Source of the DNA: Roseicyclus amphidinii
GTDB lineage: Bacteria > Pseudomonadota > Alphaproteobacteria > Rhodobacterales > Rhodobacteraceae
Length of the DNA: 32,130 nt
NCBI RefSeq assembly: GCF_030163755.1
Contig: NZ_JASJOE010000040.1
Span: forward strand, 1-32,130
Reading direction: 5' to 3'
Shown in pieces: positions 24,301 to 32,130 of this stretch (its first letter is position 1; every line of letters starts with the position of its first letter). The notes beneath the pieces are model-generated. The model saw only the letters and a list, made by a program, of their open reading frames with translations. It was not told the origin of the DNA and made no database searches. The translations under genes were made by a program, and so were the position numbers.

Positions 24301-24355
24301 AAACAGGAAATTGCGGCGCGTTCTTCACGCATCGCATGAAGATGGAGGGACCAAG

Positions 24356-25348
24356 ATGACATTCCGCGCACTGGTGGTGGAAAAGGAAGACCAGGGGCCG
24401 ACCTCGGCCTCGGTCATGGTGCTGGAGGATGACCGCCTGCCCGCGGGCGAGGTGACCGTCGCGGTCGAGTATTCCACGGTGAACTACAAGGACGGGCTTT
24501 GCATCGGGCCGGGCGGCGGTTTGGTCCGAACCTACCCGCATGTGCCCGGCATCGACTTTGCCGGCACGGTCGAGGCCTCGGATGATCCGCGCTACAAGCC
24601 CGGCGACAAGGTCGTGCTGACCGGCTGGCGCGTGGGCGAGGTGCACTGGGGCGGTTACGCCGAGAAGGCCCGCGTCAAGGCCGACTGGCTGGTGCCGCTG
24701 CCCGGGGGGCTGACGACGCGGCAGGCCATGGCGGTGGGCACCGCGGGCTTCACCGCGATGCTCGCCGTAATGGCACTGGAGTATCACGGGCTCGCGCCCG
24801 GCGCGAGCGAGGTGCTTGTCACCGGGGCCGCGGGCGGCGTCGGCTCGGTCGCCACGGCGATCCTGGCAAACCTCGGCCACGAGGTTGCGGCCGTGACCGG
24901 TCGGCCCGAGCAGGAGGACTACCTGAAAAGCCTGGGAGCCAAGCGGATCGTTCCGCGCGAGGAGCTGGCCGAGACCGTCAAGCGCCCGCTCGAGGCCGAG
25001 ACCTGGGCGGGCTGCGTCGATGCCGTGGGCGGCGCGATGCTGGCGCGGGTGCTGGGGCAGATGAGATACGGCGCCTCGGTCGCCGCGGTGGGTCTTGCCG
25101 GGGGCGCGGGCCTGCCCGCGACGGTCATTCCCTTCCTTCTGCGCGGCGTGAACCTGCTGGGCATCGACAGCGTGATGCAGCCCTACGACAACCGCCTCCG
25201 CGCCTGGGAGCGGATCGCCCGCGACTTGCCGATGGACCGGCTCGAGGCGATGATCCAGCCCGCCACGCTGGCCGACCTGCCCGAGCTGGGCGCGTCGATC
25301 CTCAAGGGCGGCGTGCGGGGTCGTGTCGTGGTCGACGTCCGGGCCTGA
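24356..25348 (+). CDS. acuI: Acryloyl-CoA reductase (AcuI)
   Basis: AcuI reduces toxic acryloyl-CoA to propionyl-CoA with NADPH and so protects DMSP-degrading cells. The 330-residue protein is a zinc-free medium-chain reductase of the YhdH/YhfP type: 'YSTVNYKDGLCIGPGGGLVRTYPHVPGIDFAGTV' at the substrate side, the nucleotide-binding 'VLVTGAAGGVGSVATAIL', 'GRPEQEDYLKSLGAKRIV' and 'LLGIDSVMQPYDNRLRAWERIARDL'. GGAGGGA lies 6 nt before the ATG. The 55-nt gap after dmdA shows no terminator, so the two are probably co-transcribed, as reported for roseobacters. Confidence 0.93.
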   Translation: MTFRALVVEKEDQGPTSASVMVLEDDRLPAGEVTVAVEYSTVNYKDGLCIGPGGGLVRTYPHVPGIDFAGTVEASDDPRYKPGDKVVLTGWRVGEVHWGGYAEKARVKADWLVPLPGGLTTRQAMAVGTAGFTAMLAVMALEYHGLAPGASEVLVTGAAGGVGSVATAILANLGHEVAAVTGRPEQEDYLKSLGAKRIVPREELAETVKRPLEAETWAGCVDAVGGAMLARVLGQMRYGASVAAVGLAGGAGLPATVIPFLLRGVNLLGIDSVMQPYDNRLRAWERIARDLPMDRLEAMIQPATLADLPELGASILKGGVRGRVVVDVRA

Positions 25349-25436
25349 CCCCTTCACCCGCCGCGCCGGATCGGGCAGGCTGCCCCCGTCCGGGGTGTCC
25401 CGTGACACGATGACAGGGACGGAGACGGGGGCGGCG

Positions 25437-26321
25437 ATGGCGCGTGACAAGACCGTGGGGCTGGCGCTCGGCTCGGGCGGGGCGCGGGGTTGGGCGCATC
25501 TGGGCGTGCTCTCGGTGCTCGACGAGATGGGCGTGTCGCCCGGCGTGATCGCGGGCTGTTCGATGGGCGCGCTGGTCGGGGCGGCCGCCGCGGGCGGCGT
25601 GCGCTCCGAGCTGGAGGAGTGGGCGCGCTCCCTGACGCAGGCCAGGTTCCTCGGGCTGCTCGACCTGCGCTTCGCCGGTGGCGGGCTGGTGGCGGGGCAG
25701 GAGATCGCCTCGGTCCTCGGGCAATGGGGGCTCGACTGCGCCATCGACGAGCTGGGCGTTCCCTTCGCCTGCGTGGCGACCAATCTCGAGAACGGCCGCG
25801 AGGTCTGGCTTGACGAGGGGCCGCTTCTGCCCGCGGTGCGGGCCTCGGTCTCGATGCCGGGGCTGTTCGCGCCGCAGCAGATCGGCGGGCGCTGGCTGGT
25901 GGATGGCGGGCTGACCAACCCGGTTCCGGTCTCGGTCGCGCGCGCCAAGGGGGCGGACGTGATCATCGCGGTGAACCCCAACGCGAAACCCTCGGGGCGG
26001 GTCTGGGTGCCCGAACCCGCGGGCAGGGGGCTGTGGGACCGCATGGCGGCGACCCTGCCCGAGGCGCTGCGCCCCGATCCCGCACCCGACGAGGAGCCGA
26101 AACCGCAAGGCGCCGACGTGGTCGCGGCCTCGATCGACATCATGATGGAATACCTGCGCCGCACCCGCGCCGCCGCCGATCCCGCCGACGTGACCATCGA
26201 GGTGGACCTGTCGGACCTGACGACGCTGTCCTTCTTCGAGGCCGAAACGGCCATCGCCGCGGGCCGCGCCGCCGCCGAGGAGGCGCGCCCGCGGATCGAG
26301 GCGGCGTTGAGCGCCGCCTGA
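25437..26321 (+). CDS. Patatin-like phospholipase (RssA/YchK type)
   Basis: A 294-residue protein with a complete patatin catalytic set: oxyanion loop GSGGARG (residues 12-18), nucleophile elbow G40-C-S42-M-G44, and the aspartate of the dyad at D156 in 'WLVDGGLTNPVP'. Members hydrolyse acyl chains of lipids; bacterial RssA-type proteins are cytoplasmic or loosely membrane-bound, and their substrates are mostly unknown. The ATG at 25437 gives MARDKTVGLALGSGGARGW; one at 25410 is in frame and would add nine residues. It follows acuI after 88 nt. Its stop lies only 4 nt from the convergent RND pump stop, so the two transcripts must overlap at their 3' ends. Confidence 0.93.
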   Translation: MARDKTVGLALGSGGARGWAHLGVLSVLDEMGVSPGVIAGCSMGALVGAAAAGGVRSELEEWARSLTQARFLGLLDLRFAGGGLVAGQEIASVLGQWGLDCAIDELGVPFACVATNLENGREVWLDEGPLLPAVRASVSMPGLFAPQQIGGRWLVDGGLTNPVPVSVARAKGADVIIAVNPNAKPSGRVWVPEPAGRGLWDRMAATLPEALRPDPAPDEEPKPQGADVVAASIDIMMEYLRRTRAAADPADVTIEVDLSDLTTLSFFEAETAIAAGRAAAEEARPRIEAALSAA

Positions 26322-26325
26322 GCCG

Positions 26326-29300
26326 TTACTCCGCTGCGCGCAGCGGCGGGGCGTCGGGGTCGAGCCGTTCCGGCTCGGCCAGCTCTTCCGCCCCCTCGGG
26401 CGGCGGGCCATCGGCGAGCTTTTCGCCAAGCGCGATCTCCTCGTCGGGGCGCAGCTCTTCCGCCACGGCGACCGGCTCGGGCTGTTCGTCCCAGAAGATC
26501 GTCGGGTTCTGCGCCCGCCGCGCTTGCCGTTGCAGCGCCCAGTCCTGTGCCCGTGCGCTCATCCGCTTGGCACCCAGCCGACCGATGCCGCGCGCGGTCC
26601 AGCCGAGGATGGTCCAGAACCACACCCGCAGCGCCAGAAGCGACGGCGTGAAGATCAGCGTCAGCACCGTGGCGATGCCAAGGCCGAAGACCACCGCGGT
26701 CGCCAGCTGTTTCCACCACAGCGCGGTGGGGCTGTCGACGGTGTAGCCGCCCGCCCCGAAGTCGAGCGAGATGCCGTACATCATCGGCGCAAGGCCCGCC
26801 ATGGTGGTGATCGTGGTCAGCAGAACCGGGCGGATGCGCGTTTCGGCGGTCCGCACGATGGCCTCGAGCCGCGGCATGTAGCGCGCGTATTCCTGGTAGG
26901 TGTCGATCAGGACGATGTTGTTGTTCACCACGATCCCCGCCAGCGCGACGATGCCGGTGCCCGTCATGATGATCGAGAAGGTCTGGTCCATCACCAGCAT
27001 CCCGATCAGCACGCCCGTTGTGGACAGCACCACGGCCAGCAGCACCAGCACGGCGTTGTAGAAGGAATTGAACTGCGCGAGCAGGATGATGAACATCAGC
27101 CCCAGCGCCGCCCCGAAGGCCGAGGTCAGGAAGGCCTGGCTTTCCGCCTGCTCCTCCTGGTCGCCGGCCCATTCCCAGGACACCGAGGCGGGCAGGGGGG
27201 TCTCGGCCGTGAGCCAGTCGCTGATCCGCTCGATCCGCTCGTTCGCGGTCACCGGCGCGACCACGAGATCGCGGTCGGGGTCGTCGATGATGGCGCGGAT
27301 ATCGTCAAGCCCGCGGGCCTCTTCCCAGAGCTCGATGTCATAGTGGTCGACCGTCGGCGCAAGGAACAGGCTGACCGGGAAGCCGCGGGTCTGCGGGATC
27401 GACAGGTCCGGCTCCGCCCCGGCGTCCACGGCCTCCTGCGGGACGACGCGGGCCAGCGCCAGCTCGCGGCGGAGGCTTGTCGGCCCGCCCTCGACCTGCT
27501 CGGCCTCGGGGATCGGTTGCTCCCATGCCAGCGCGACAAGGCCCGGTTCGACATCGGCGCGCACATCGAAGATGCGGCTCTGGTCGATGCGGGTGATGCC
27601 CGCAAGCTGCGGCGCGCTGGTATAGGTGACGAAATTGGCCAGCGGCACCAGGCCGTCACGGGTGCGGACCCTGAGCGTGTCGAGCGTCGAGAGCATCCGC
27701 GCCTCCTCGGGGAAGCGGACGCGGATGTCGATTTCCTCGTCCGAGGAGTCGACCCGGATCGTGTCGAGCAGGATGCCCCGCGTGACAAGCTGCACCATCG
27801 CGCCCACGGTCGCCACATCGGCACCGTAACGCCCGGCGGCGGCGGTATCGACGTTGATTTCCCAATCCACGCCGGGCAGGGGCAGGGTGTCGTCGATCTG
27901 GATCAGGCCGGGGAGCGTTTCGTAGAAGTCCCGCGCGGTCTGCGCGGCCTGCTGCAACTCTTCCCAATTGTCGCCCGACAGCCGCAGCGTCACCGGCTTG
28001 CCCTGCACCGGGCCCTGCGCCTGTTCCGAGATCTCGGTGTAGATGCCGGGGATCCGGTCCAGTTCGGCGGCCAGCCGGTCGAGGATCAGGTTGCCGTCCT
28101 CGCGCTCGCCCCAGGGTTGGAAATCGATCTGGACCTGGCCCACGCTGTCCACCGGCCCGGTGTCGCCCGGACCCGCCGAGAGACCGCCATCGCCCGCGAA
28201 GGCGAAGACATCGCGCACGCCCTCGGTGCGCAGCACCACCTCCTCGACCTGGCGGACGAGGATGTCCTTTTCCTCGATCGACAGGTTGCCGCGCGCGCGG
28301 ACGTAGACCACGGCGCGTTCGGGTTCGGTCTCGACGAAGAATTCGACGCCGTTGTTGTTCTCGGCGAAATAGCTGAACACCGTCACCACGAAGACGCCGA
28401 CGGCGGCCACGGCAACCAGCGGCATGACGGGGTTGCCCGTCATCATGGCGATGAACCAGCCGAAGGGCGTGCGCTTGTAGCCCGCCTGCACCGGTTGCTG
28501 GCGCGGCGGCAGCGCGATCGAGCCCATCACCATCGACATCAGCATCGAGAGCAGCACGAACATGAGCGCGCCGGGCAGCATCGCCGAAAAGGCCGAGGCC
28601 TCGGGCCCCGGCGGGGGCAGCAGAACGCCGGGGTTGATCGTCTGCATCGCGGCGAGGAACAGGCCGTAGCCTACCGCGCCCGCAAGCGCCACGCGCAGCG
28701 CATACCACGGCAGCAGCGCCTTCAGCGCCGCCGACCCGGTCTCGATCAGCCGCGAGCCGCGCGCGGCGACCCCGCCCAGCACCGGCAGGTAGATCAGCGC
28801 CACGATCAGCGAGGCCGACAGAACGAAGATCAGCGTGACCGGCAACATGCCCATGAATTCGCCCGGCACGCCGGGCCAGAACAGCATCGGCAGAAAGGCG
28901 CAGAGCGTCGTCGCGGTGGACGAGACGATGGGCCAGAACATCCGCTTGGCCGCGTCGGTATAGGCCTGCATCGGCCGCGCGCCGTCCTGCAGGCGCTTGT
29001 CGGCGTATTCCACCACCACGATGGCGCCGTCCACCAGCATCCCCACCGCAAGGATCAGGCCGAACATCACGATGTTGGACACCGGGATGCCCATGACGCC
29101 CAAAAGGATGAAGCACAGCAGGAAGGAGGTCGGGATCGCAAAGCCGACCAGCAACGCCGAGCGCGTGCCGAGCGAGGCAAGAACCACGATCATCACCAGC
29201 GCGATGGCGGTCAGCACCGAGCCCTCGAGTTGCCGCACCATGCCTGCGACCTGCACCGACTCGTCGAGCGAGGTGTCGACCTCGACCGAGGCCTGAAGCT

Positions 29301-30234
29301 CCTCGGGCCATGTGGCGCGGACCTCGTCGATGGTCTGGCGGACCAGCTCGACCGTCTCGATGATGTTGAAGCCCTGCCGCTTGACGACCTGCAGCGCAAT
29401 TGTCGGCTCGCCGTTGAAGCGCGCGGTCCCCTCCCGGTCCTGGTAGGTCAGGCGGATCTCGGCCAGCTCGCCCAGCGTGACGACGCGGTCGCCGTTCACG
29501 GTGATGGCGAGGTTGTAGATGTCCTGCGTGCTGTCGAAGCTCGAGGGAATGGTCACGGAAATCGCGCCGGTCTCGGAGGTCAGCTCGCCGGCCGCGATCA
29601 ACTGGTTGTTGTTGACGACCGCGTTGATCAGGTCGGCGGCGGTCACGTCATAGGCCTCGAGCGCCAGCGGGTCGATGATCACCTCGATCATCTCCTCGCG
29701 GGTGCCGGTCAGACCGGCCTCGAGCACGGGGGGCAGCGCCTCGAGCGCGTCCTGCATCTCGTTGCCGAGGCGGATCAGCGTGCGTTCCGGCGCGTTCCCC
29801 GAGAGCGAGACGGTCAGGATGGGGAACTCGGAGAAGTTGATCTCGTCGATGGACCAGCTGTCGGCGCCGTCGGGAAACTGCGTCTCGGCCCGGCCCATGG
29901 CGTCGCGCACATCGGCGATGGTCGAGCTCTTGTCCCAGCCGAACTCGAATTCCAGGAACACCCCGGCAAAGCCTTCGTTGGCGGTCGAGGTGATCGTGGT
30001 CAGCCCGTCGAGATCCTGGAACTCCGCCTCCATCGGGCGCACCAGCAGGCGCTCGGCATCCTCGGCGGAAATACCGGGGAAGGGCACCGTCACGGCGAGG
30101 ATCGGGATGTCGATATCCGGCTCGCCCTCTTTCGGCAGGCCGACATAGGCCGCGGCCCCGATGACGAGCGAAAGCACCACGAAGGCCACGACCATGCGGG
30201 CGCGGCTGGCGGCCCAGTCGATGATGCCGGTCAT
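26326..30234 (-). CDS. RND-family efflux transporter permease, extended form
   Basis: Inner-membrane proton-driven efflux pump subunit of 1302 residues, well above the usual 1020-1050. The two RND halves are clear. Helix-4 reads 'AVGMLVDGAIVVVEYADKR': D402 is kept, but the second aspartate of the AcrB proton relay is G403. The helix-10 region is 'GIVVNNNIVLID' (about residue 1100), with asparagine where AcrB has the relay lysine. About 100 residues with two additional hydrophobic segments (about 495-590) sit before the helix that opens the second half, and an acidic tail of about 70 residues closes the protein. It is coupled to the adaptor gene by a 4-nt overlap. No outer-membrane channel gene is present. 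Confidence 0.93.
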   Translation of the reverse strand: MTGIIDWAASRARMVVAFVVLSLVIGAAAYVGLPKEGEPDIDIPILAVTVPFPGISAEDAERLLVRPMEAEFQDLDGLTTITSTANEGFAGVFLEFEFGWDKSSTIADVRDAMGRAETQFPDGADSWSIDEINFSEFPILTVSLSGNAPERTLIRLGNEMQDALEALPPVLEAGLTGTREEMIEVIIDPLALEAYDVTAADLINAVVNNNQLIAAGELTSETGAISVTIPSSFDSTQDIYNLAITVNGDRVVTLGELAEIRLTYQDREGTARFNGEPTIALQVVKRQGFNIIETVELVRQTIDEVRATWPEELQASVEVDTSLDESVQVAGMVRQLEGSVLTAIALVMIVVLASLGTRSALLVGFAIPTSFLLCFILLGVMGIPVSNIVMFGLILAVGMLVDGAIVVVEYADKRLQDGARPMQAYTDAAKRMFWPIVSSTATTLCAFLPMLFWPGVPGEFMGMLPVTLIFVLSASLIVALIYLPVLGGVAARGSRLIETGSAALKALLPWYALRVALAGAVGYGLFLAAMQTINPGVLLPPPGPEASAFSAMLPGALMFVLLSMLMSMVMGSIALPPRQQPVQAGYKRTPFGWFIAMMTGNPVMPLVAVAAVGVFVVTVFSYFAENNNGVEFFVETEPERAVVYVRARGNLSIEEKDILVRQVEEVVLRTEGVRDVFAFAGDGGLSAGPGDTGPVDSVGQVQIDFQPWGEREDGNLILDRLAAELDRIPGIYTEISEQAQGPVQGKPVTLRLSGDNWEELQQAAQTARDFYETLPGLIQIDDTLPLPGVDWEINVDTAAAGRYGADVATVGAMVQLVTRGILLDTIRVDSSDEEIDIRVRFPEEARMLSTLDTLRVRTRDGLVPLANFVTYTSAPQLAGITRIDQSRIFDVRADVEPGLVALAWEQPIPEAEQVEGGPTSLRRELALARVVPQEAVDAGAEPDLSIPQTRGFPVSLFLAPTVDHYDIELWEEARGLDDIRAIIDDPDRDLVVAPVTANERIERISDWLTAETPLPASVSWEWAGDQEEQAESQAFLTSAFGAALGLMFIILLAQFNSFYNAVLVLLAVVLSTTGVLIGMLVMDQTFSIIMTGTGIVALAGIVVNNNIVLIDTYQEYARYMPRLEAIVRTAETRIRPVLLTTITTMAGLAPMMYGISLDFGAGGYTVDSPTALWWKQLATAVVFGLGIATVLTLIFTPSLLALRVWFWTILGWTARGIGRLGAKRMSARAQDWALQRQARRAQNPTIFWDEQPEPVAVAEELRPDEEIALGEKLADGPPPEGAEELAEPERLDPDAPPLRAAE

Positions 30235-31484
30235 TGCGTCAACTCCTGGTAGGTGACGCGCACGGGCACGCCGTCGGTCACGAATTCCTGGCCCACCGTG
30301 ATCACGTCGGCCACCTCGGGCAGGCCGGTCAGCCAGACGCCCGTGGTGGTGTCGCGGATCATGCGGACGGGCACAAAGCGCACGACGCCCTCGTCCACGA
30401 TCCGCACGCCCAGCGTGCCGTCATCGTTCAGCGTCATCGCCGAGGCCGGCAGCAGATGCGCGGGCATGCCCTCGGACCGGACCAGGATGTCGGCGGTCTG
30501 GCCGTCGCGGATCGTCACGTCGGGGTTGGGCACGGTGATCTCGACGCGGAAGGTCCGCGTCGCCTCGTCGGCGGAACGGCTGACGAAACTCACCTCGCCC
30601 CGCACCTGCCGCCCCGAGGACAGCCGCGCGCCCGCCTCCGCGCCCAGCATCACCCGGTCGACCTGCGCCTCGGGGACGAAGCCCACCAGCTTGATCGGGT
30701 CGAGCTGGATCACCGTGGCGCAGGGCGCGCCCGGCTGCATCAGCGTGCCGATCTCGGCGGTGTCGGTCTCGAGGTAGCCCGCGAAGGGCGCGGTGATGGT
30801 CAGGCGCGCGATCTCTTCCTCGGCGCGGGTCACCGCGGCCTCGGCCGAGCGGATGCCCGAGCGCGCCTGCGACAGTGCGGCCTCGCCCGACTGGATCTGC
30901 GCCAGAGCGCCCTCGCGCGTCGCTTCGGCGCTGGCGGCCCGCGTCTCCGAGCCGAAACCGCTTTCGCTCAGGCGGCTCGCGGCATTGGCGTCGATCTCGG
31001 CGGCGGTCAGCTGCGCGCGGGCGCCGGCAAGCTGCGCCTCGGCCTCGGGCAGGCGGGCGCGGGCGCTGTCGAGCGCGGCCTCCGCCTCCTCCAGCGCGGT
31101 CAGGCGGGTTCCGGGGTCGATCTCGCACAGCAGTTGCCCCTCCTCGACGAAAGCGCCTGCGCGGATCGGGTCCGAGATGATCCGCCCCGAGGTCTCGGCC
31201 GCCGCCGTCACCTCGCGCAGCGCCTCGGTCCGGCCGCGCAGCTGGACGGCGTTTTCCGTCACCTGCGCCTCGGAGCGGCGGGCCACGACATGCACGCGCG
31301 CATCATCCGGTGCGCTTTCGGCCGGGGCCGCCGCGGCGGTCTCCTCGGTCAGCGGTTCGGCGACCGTCCCCGTTGGTTCGGGCGCGAAGCGGGTGGCGAA
31401 CCCCACCAGCCGTTCGCGGTCGAGGATCACGAAATAGAGCGCGACACAAACAAGCGCGGCAATGATCAAGGGAAATGGGCGCAT
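30231..31484 (-). CDS. RND efflux periplasmic adaptor (membrane fusion protein)
   Basis: A 417-residue adaptor linking the pump to an outer-membrane channel. It begins with a single N-terminal membrane anchor (MRPFPLIIAALVCVALYFVI), then a low-complexity alanine/glutamate linker, half of a lipoyl domain ('VTAAAETSGRIISDPIRAGAFVEEGQLLCEID'), a long alanine- and glutamate-rich coiled-coil hairpin (about residues 120-230), the second lipoyl half ('ITAPFAGYLETDTAEIGTLMQPGAP') and a beta-barrel region. The ATG at 31484 is preceded by GAGG; the longer frame adds an unlikely arginine-rich start. The stop overlaps the pump start (ATGA). Confidence 0.94.
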   Translation of the reverse strand: MRPFPLIIAALVCVALYFVILDRERLVGFATRFAPEPTGTVAEPLTEETAAAAPAESAPDDARVHVVARRSEAQVTENAVQLRGRTEALREVTAAAETSGRIISDPIRAGAFVEEGQLLCEIDPGTRLTALEEAEAALDSARARLPEAEAQLAGARAQLTAAEIDANAASRLSESGFGSETRAASAEATREGALAQIQSGEAALSQARSGIRSAEAAVTRAEEEIARLTITAPFAGYLETDTAEIGTLMQPGAPCATVIQLDPIKLVGFVPEAQVDRVMLGAEAGARLSSGRQVRGEVSFVSRSADEATRTFRVEITVPNPDVTIRDGQTADILVRSEGMPAHLLPASAMTLNDDGTLGVRIVDEGVVRFVPVRMIRDTTTGVWLTGLPEVADVITVGQEFVTDGVPVRVTYQELTQ

Positions 31485-31581
31485 CGTGAAACCTCGGTTC
31501 CGGGGGCGTGTCTGTCTCGTGTGAACGGCCGCCGGCATGTCAACTCGTCGCCGGGGCGGAAGGGATCTTGCCTCTTCTACG

Positions 31582-31599
31582 CTGAACCGACCGGTTCAG
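31582..31599. promoter_or_regulatory. TetR-type operator, proximal site
   Basis: CTGAACCG (31582-31589) and CGGTTCAG (31592-31599) are perfect inverted repeats with a 2-bp centre. The site overlaps the -10 end and probable start point of the pump promoter. It shares the pattern TGAACYRAYCGGTTCA with the distal site, a style common for TetR repressors of RND pumps. Confidence 0.8.
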
Positions 31600-31626
31600 A
31601 TTAGATTTTTCTGCGCCGCCGCGCAA
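31598..31626 (-). promoter_or_regulatory. Predicted promoter of the RND pump operon
   Basis: On the minus strand, TTGCGC (31626-31621) and TAATCT (31603-31598) are 17 nt apart. The promoter lies between the two TetR-type operators, so binding at either could block RNA polymerase. The leader to the adaptor ATG would be about 105 nt. Confidence 0.65.
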
Positions 31627-31629
31627 GAC

Positions 31630-31645
31630 TGAACTAATCGGTTCA
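31630..31645. promoter_or_regulatory. TetR-type operator, distal site
   Basis: TGAAC (31630-31634) and GTTCA (31641-31645) are inverted around TAATCG; the whole 16-mer differs from the proximal site at three positions. It lies just upstream of the -35 of the pump promoter, 47 bp centre-to-centre from the proximal site, close to a whole number of helical turns (4.5). Confidence 0.75.
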
Positions 31646-31791
31646 TTTTTTACGTCAAGCCCCCGCTTTCCTCGTCAATCACCGTGGTGGTGCGACGCGC
31701 GGCCCGGATCGGGCCATGGGTCGGGCCTTGCGGCGGCGCGCCCCCTCGGGCTATGTGGCCCGGACGAAAAAACCTTTGGGGCCGGGGCGGG

Positions 31792-32130
31792 ATGTCCGAT
31801 ACCGACAGTTTCATCAACGAGGTGACCGAAGAGGTCCGCCGCGACCGGCTTTACGCCATGTTCCGCCGGTGGGCGTGGCTTGCCGTTCTGATCGTCGCGG
31901 GCCTTGTGGGCGGCGCGGCCTGGCTGGAATATTCCCGCGCGCAGGAGCGGGCGACCGCCCAAGCCTTCGGCGATGGCCTGCTGTCCGTGCTGGACCGGGC
32001 CGAGCCCGAGGCGCGGGTCGCGGGCCTCGATGAGATCGCGGCCGGTGACACCGACCCGCGGGCGCGGATGATCGTGGCGCTTCTGGCTGCGGGCGAAGTC
32101 GCGCGCGGCGGGGCCGAGGCCGAGGCGGCC
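31792..32130 (+). CDS. YfgM-like membrane-anchored tetratricopeptide protein, 3' truncated by window edge
   Basis: An open frame from the ATG at 31792 runs off the window after 113 codons. It reads MSDTDSFINEVTEEVRRDRL, then a membrane helix 'WAWLAVLIVAGLVGGAAWLEY' and a start of helical repeats ('RATAQAFGDGLLSVLDRAEPEARVAGLDEIAAG'). This is the layout of YfgM-like proteins: a short cytoplasmic N-terminus, one anchor and a periplasmic TPR-type domain, which work with the outer-membrane assembly or Sec/periplasmic chaperone network. In many proteobacteria bamB and der follow; that cannot be checked here. GGGGCGGG precedes the ATG. It is divergent from the RND operon, about 300 nt apart. Confidence 0.8.
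   Translation, partial: MSDTDSFINEVTEEVRRDRLYAMFRRWAWLAVLIVAGLVGGAAWLEYSRAQERATAQAFGDGLLSVLDRAEPEARVAGLDEIAAGDTDPRARMIVALLAAGEVARGGAEAEAA

Noticed and set aside
24056-27172. 1038-residue minus-strand open frame across dmdA, acuI and the patatin gene
   Set aside because: It runs antisense to three clearly recognisable genes and has low-complexity Arg/Ala/Gly/Pro content, as expected from GC-rich third codon positions.
26524-30252. 1242-residue plus-strand open frame
   Set aside because: It is the complement of the RND pump gene; the translation is His/Arg/Gly/Asp-rich with no domain pattern.

Overview
This window looks like a chromosomal segment of a marine alphaproteobacterium of the Rhodobacteraceae/Roseobacter group. 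Supporting signs are the high GC content, a circularly permuted two-piece tmRNA gene, a SspB-alpha type adaptor, DUF4169 and small ribbon-helix-helix neighbours of fumC, and a dmdA-acuI pair for dimethylsulfoniopropionate (DMSP) catabolism. I see no insertion sequences, phage genes, tRNAs, rRNAs or CRISPR arrays. Almost all of it is tightly packed coding sequence, often with 4-nt stop/start overlaps.

Layout. 1-745: 3' part of a LysR regulator. 827-4039: CBS-domain protein, coaD, two overlapping cyclophilins (one cytosolic, one exported), an intrinsic terminator and a DUF3179 protein. 4161-7161: two permeases and an ATPase of a Pot-type ABC importer without a binding protein. 7313-8841: a frameshifted sulfotransferase-like gene convergent with a family 2 glycosyltransferase. 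8959-12347 (minus): ccdA, an alpha/beta-hydrolase and a cytochrome P450, divergent from a tusA-like gene. 12691-12787: a cluster of three 20-bp perfect palindromes sharing one core. 12788-16666 (minus): sspB, a phospholipid N-methyltransferase-like gene, fumC, a secreted AroQ-type chorismate mutase, DUF4169, a ribbon-helix-helix protein and a small conserved protein. 16770-17135: small membrane protein. 17226-17649 (minus): permuted ssrA with promoter and terminator. 17696-19189: a Zur-like operator, a COG0523 zinc GTPase and a small coupled gene.

19250-25348 is the most interesting region. On the minus strand lie a GntR regulator and a Pot-type periplasmic binding protein. Divergent from them, across an inverted-repeat operator, run DUF2182, DUF1326, a DinB-family protein, DMSP demethylase dmdA and acryloyl-CoA reductase acuI. 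The simplest reading is a GntR-controlled DMSP locus that has gained, or always had, a cysteine-rich membrane/soluble protein pair and a DinB-type enzyme of unknown role. The binding protein without permeases here, and the permeases without a binding protein at 4.1-7.2 kb, may belong together.

25437-32130: a patatin-like phospholipase, then (minus) an unusually long RND efflux pump with its periplasmic adaptor, preceded by a promoter flanked by two TetR-type operators, and finally the 5' part of a YfgM-like membrane-anchored protein that runs off the window.

All family assignments come from reading the translations and from memory of the families; no database search was run.
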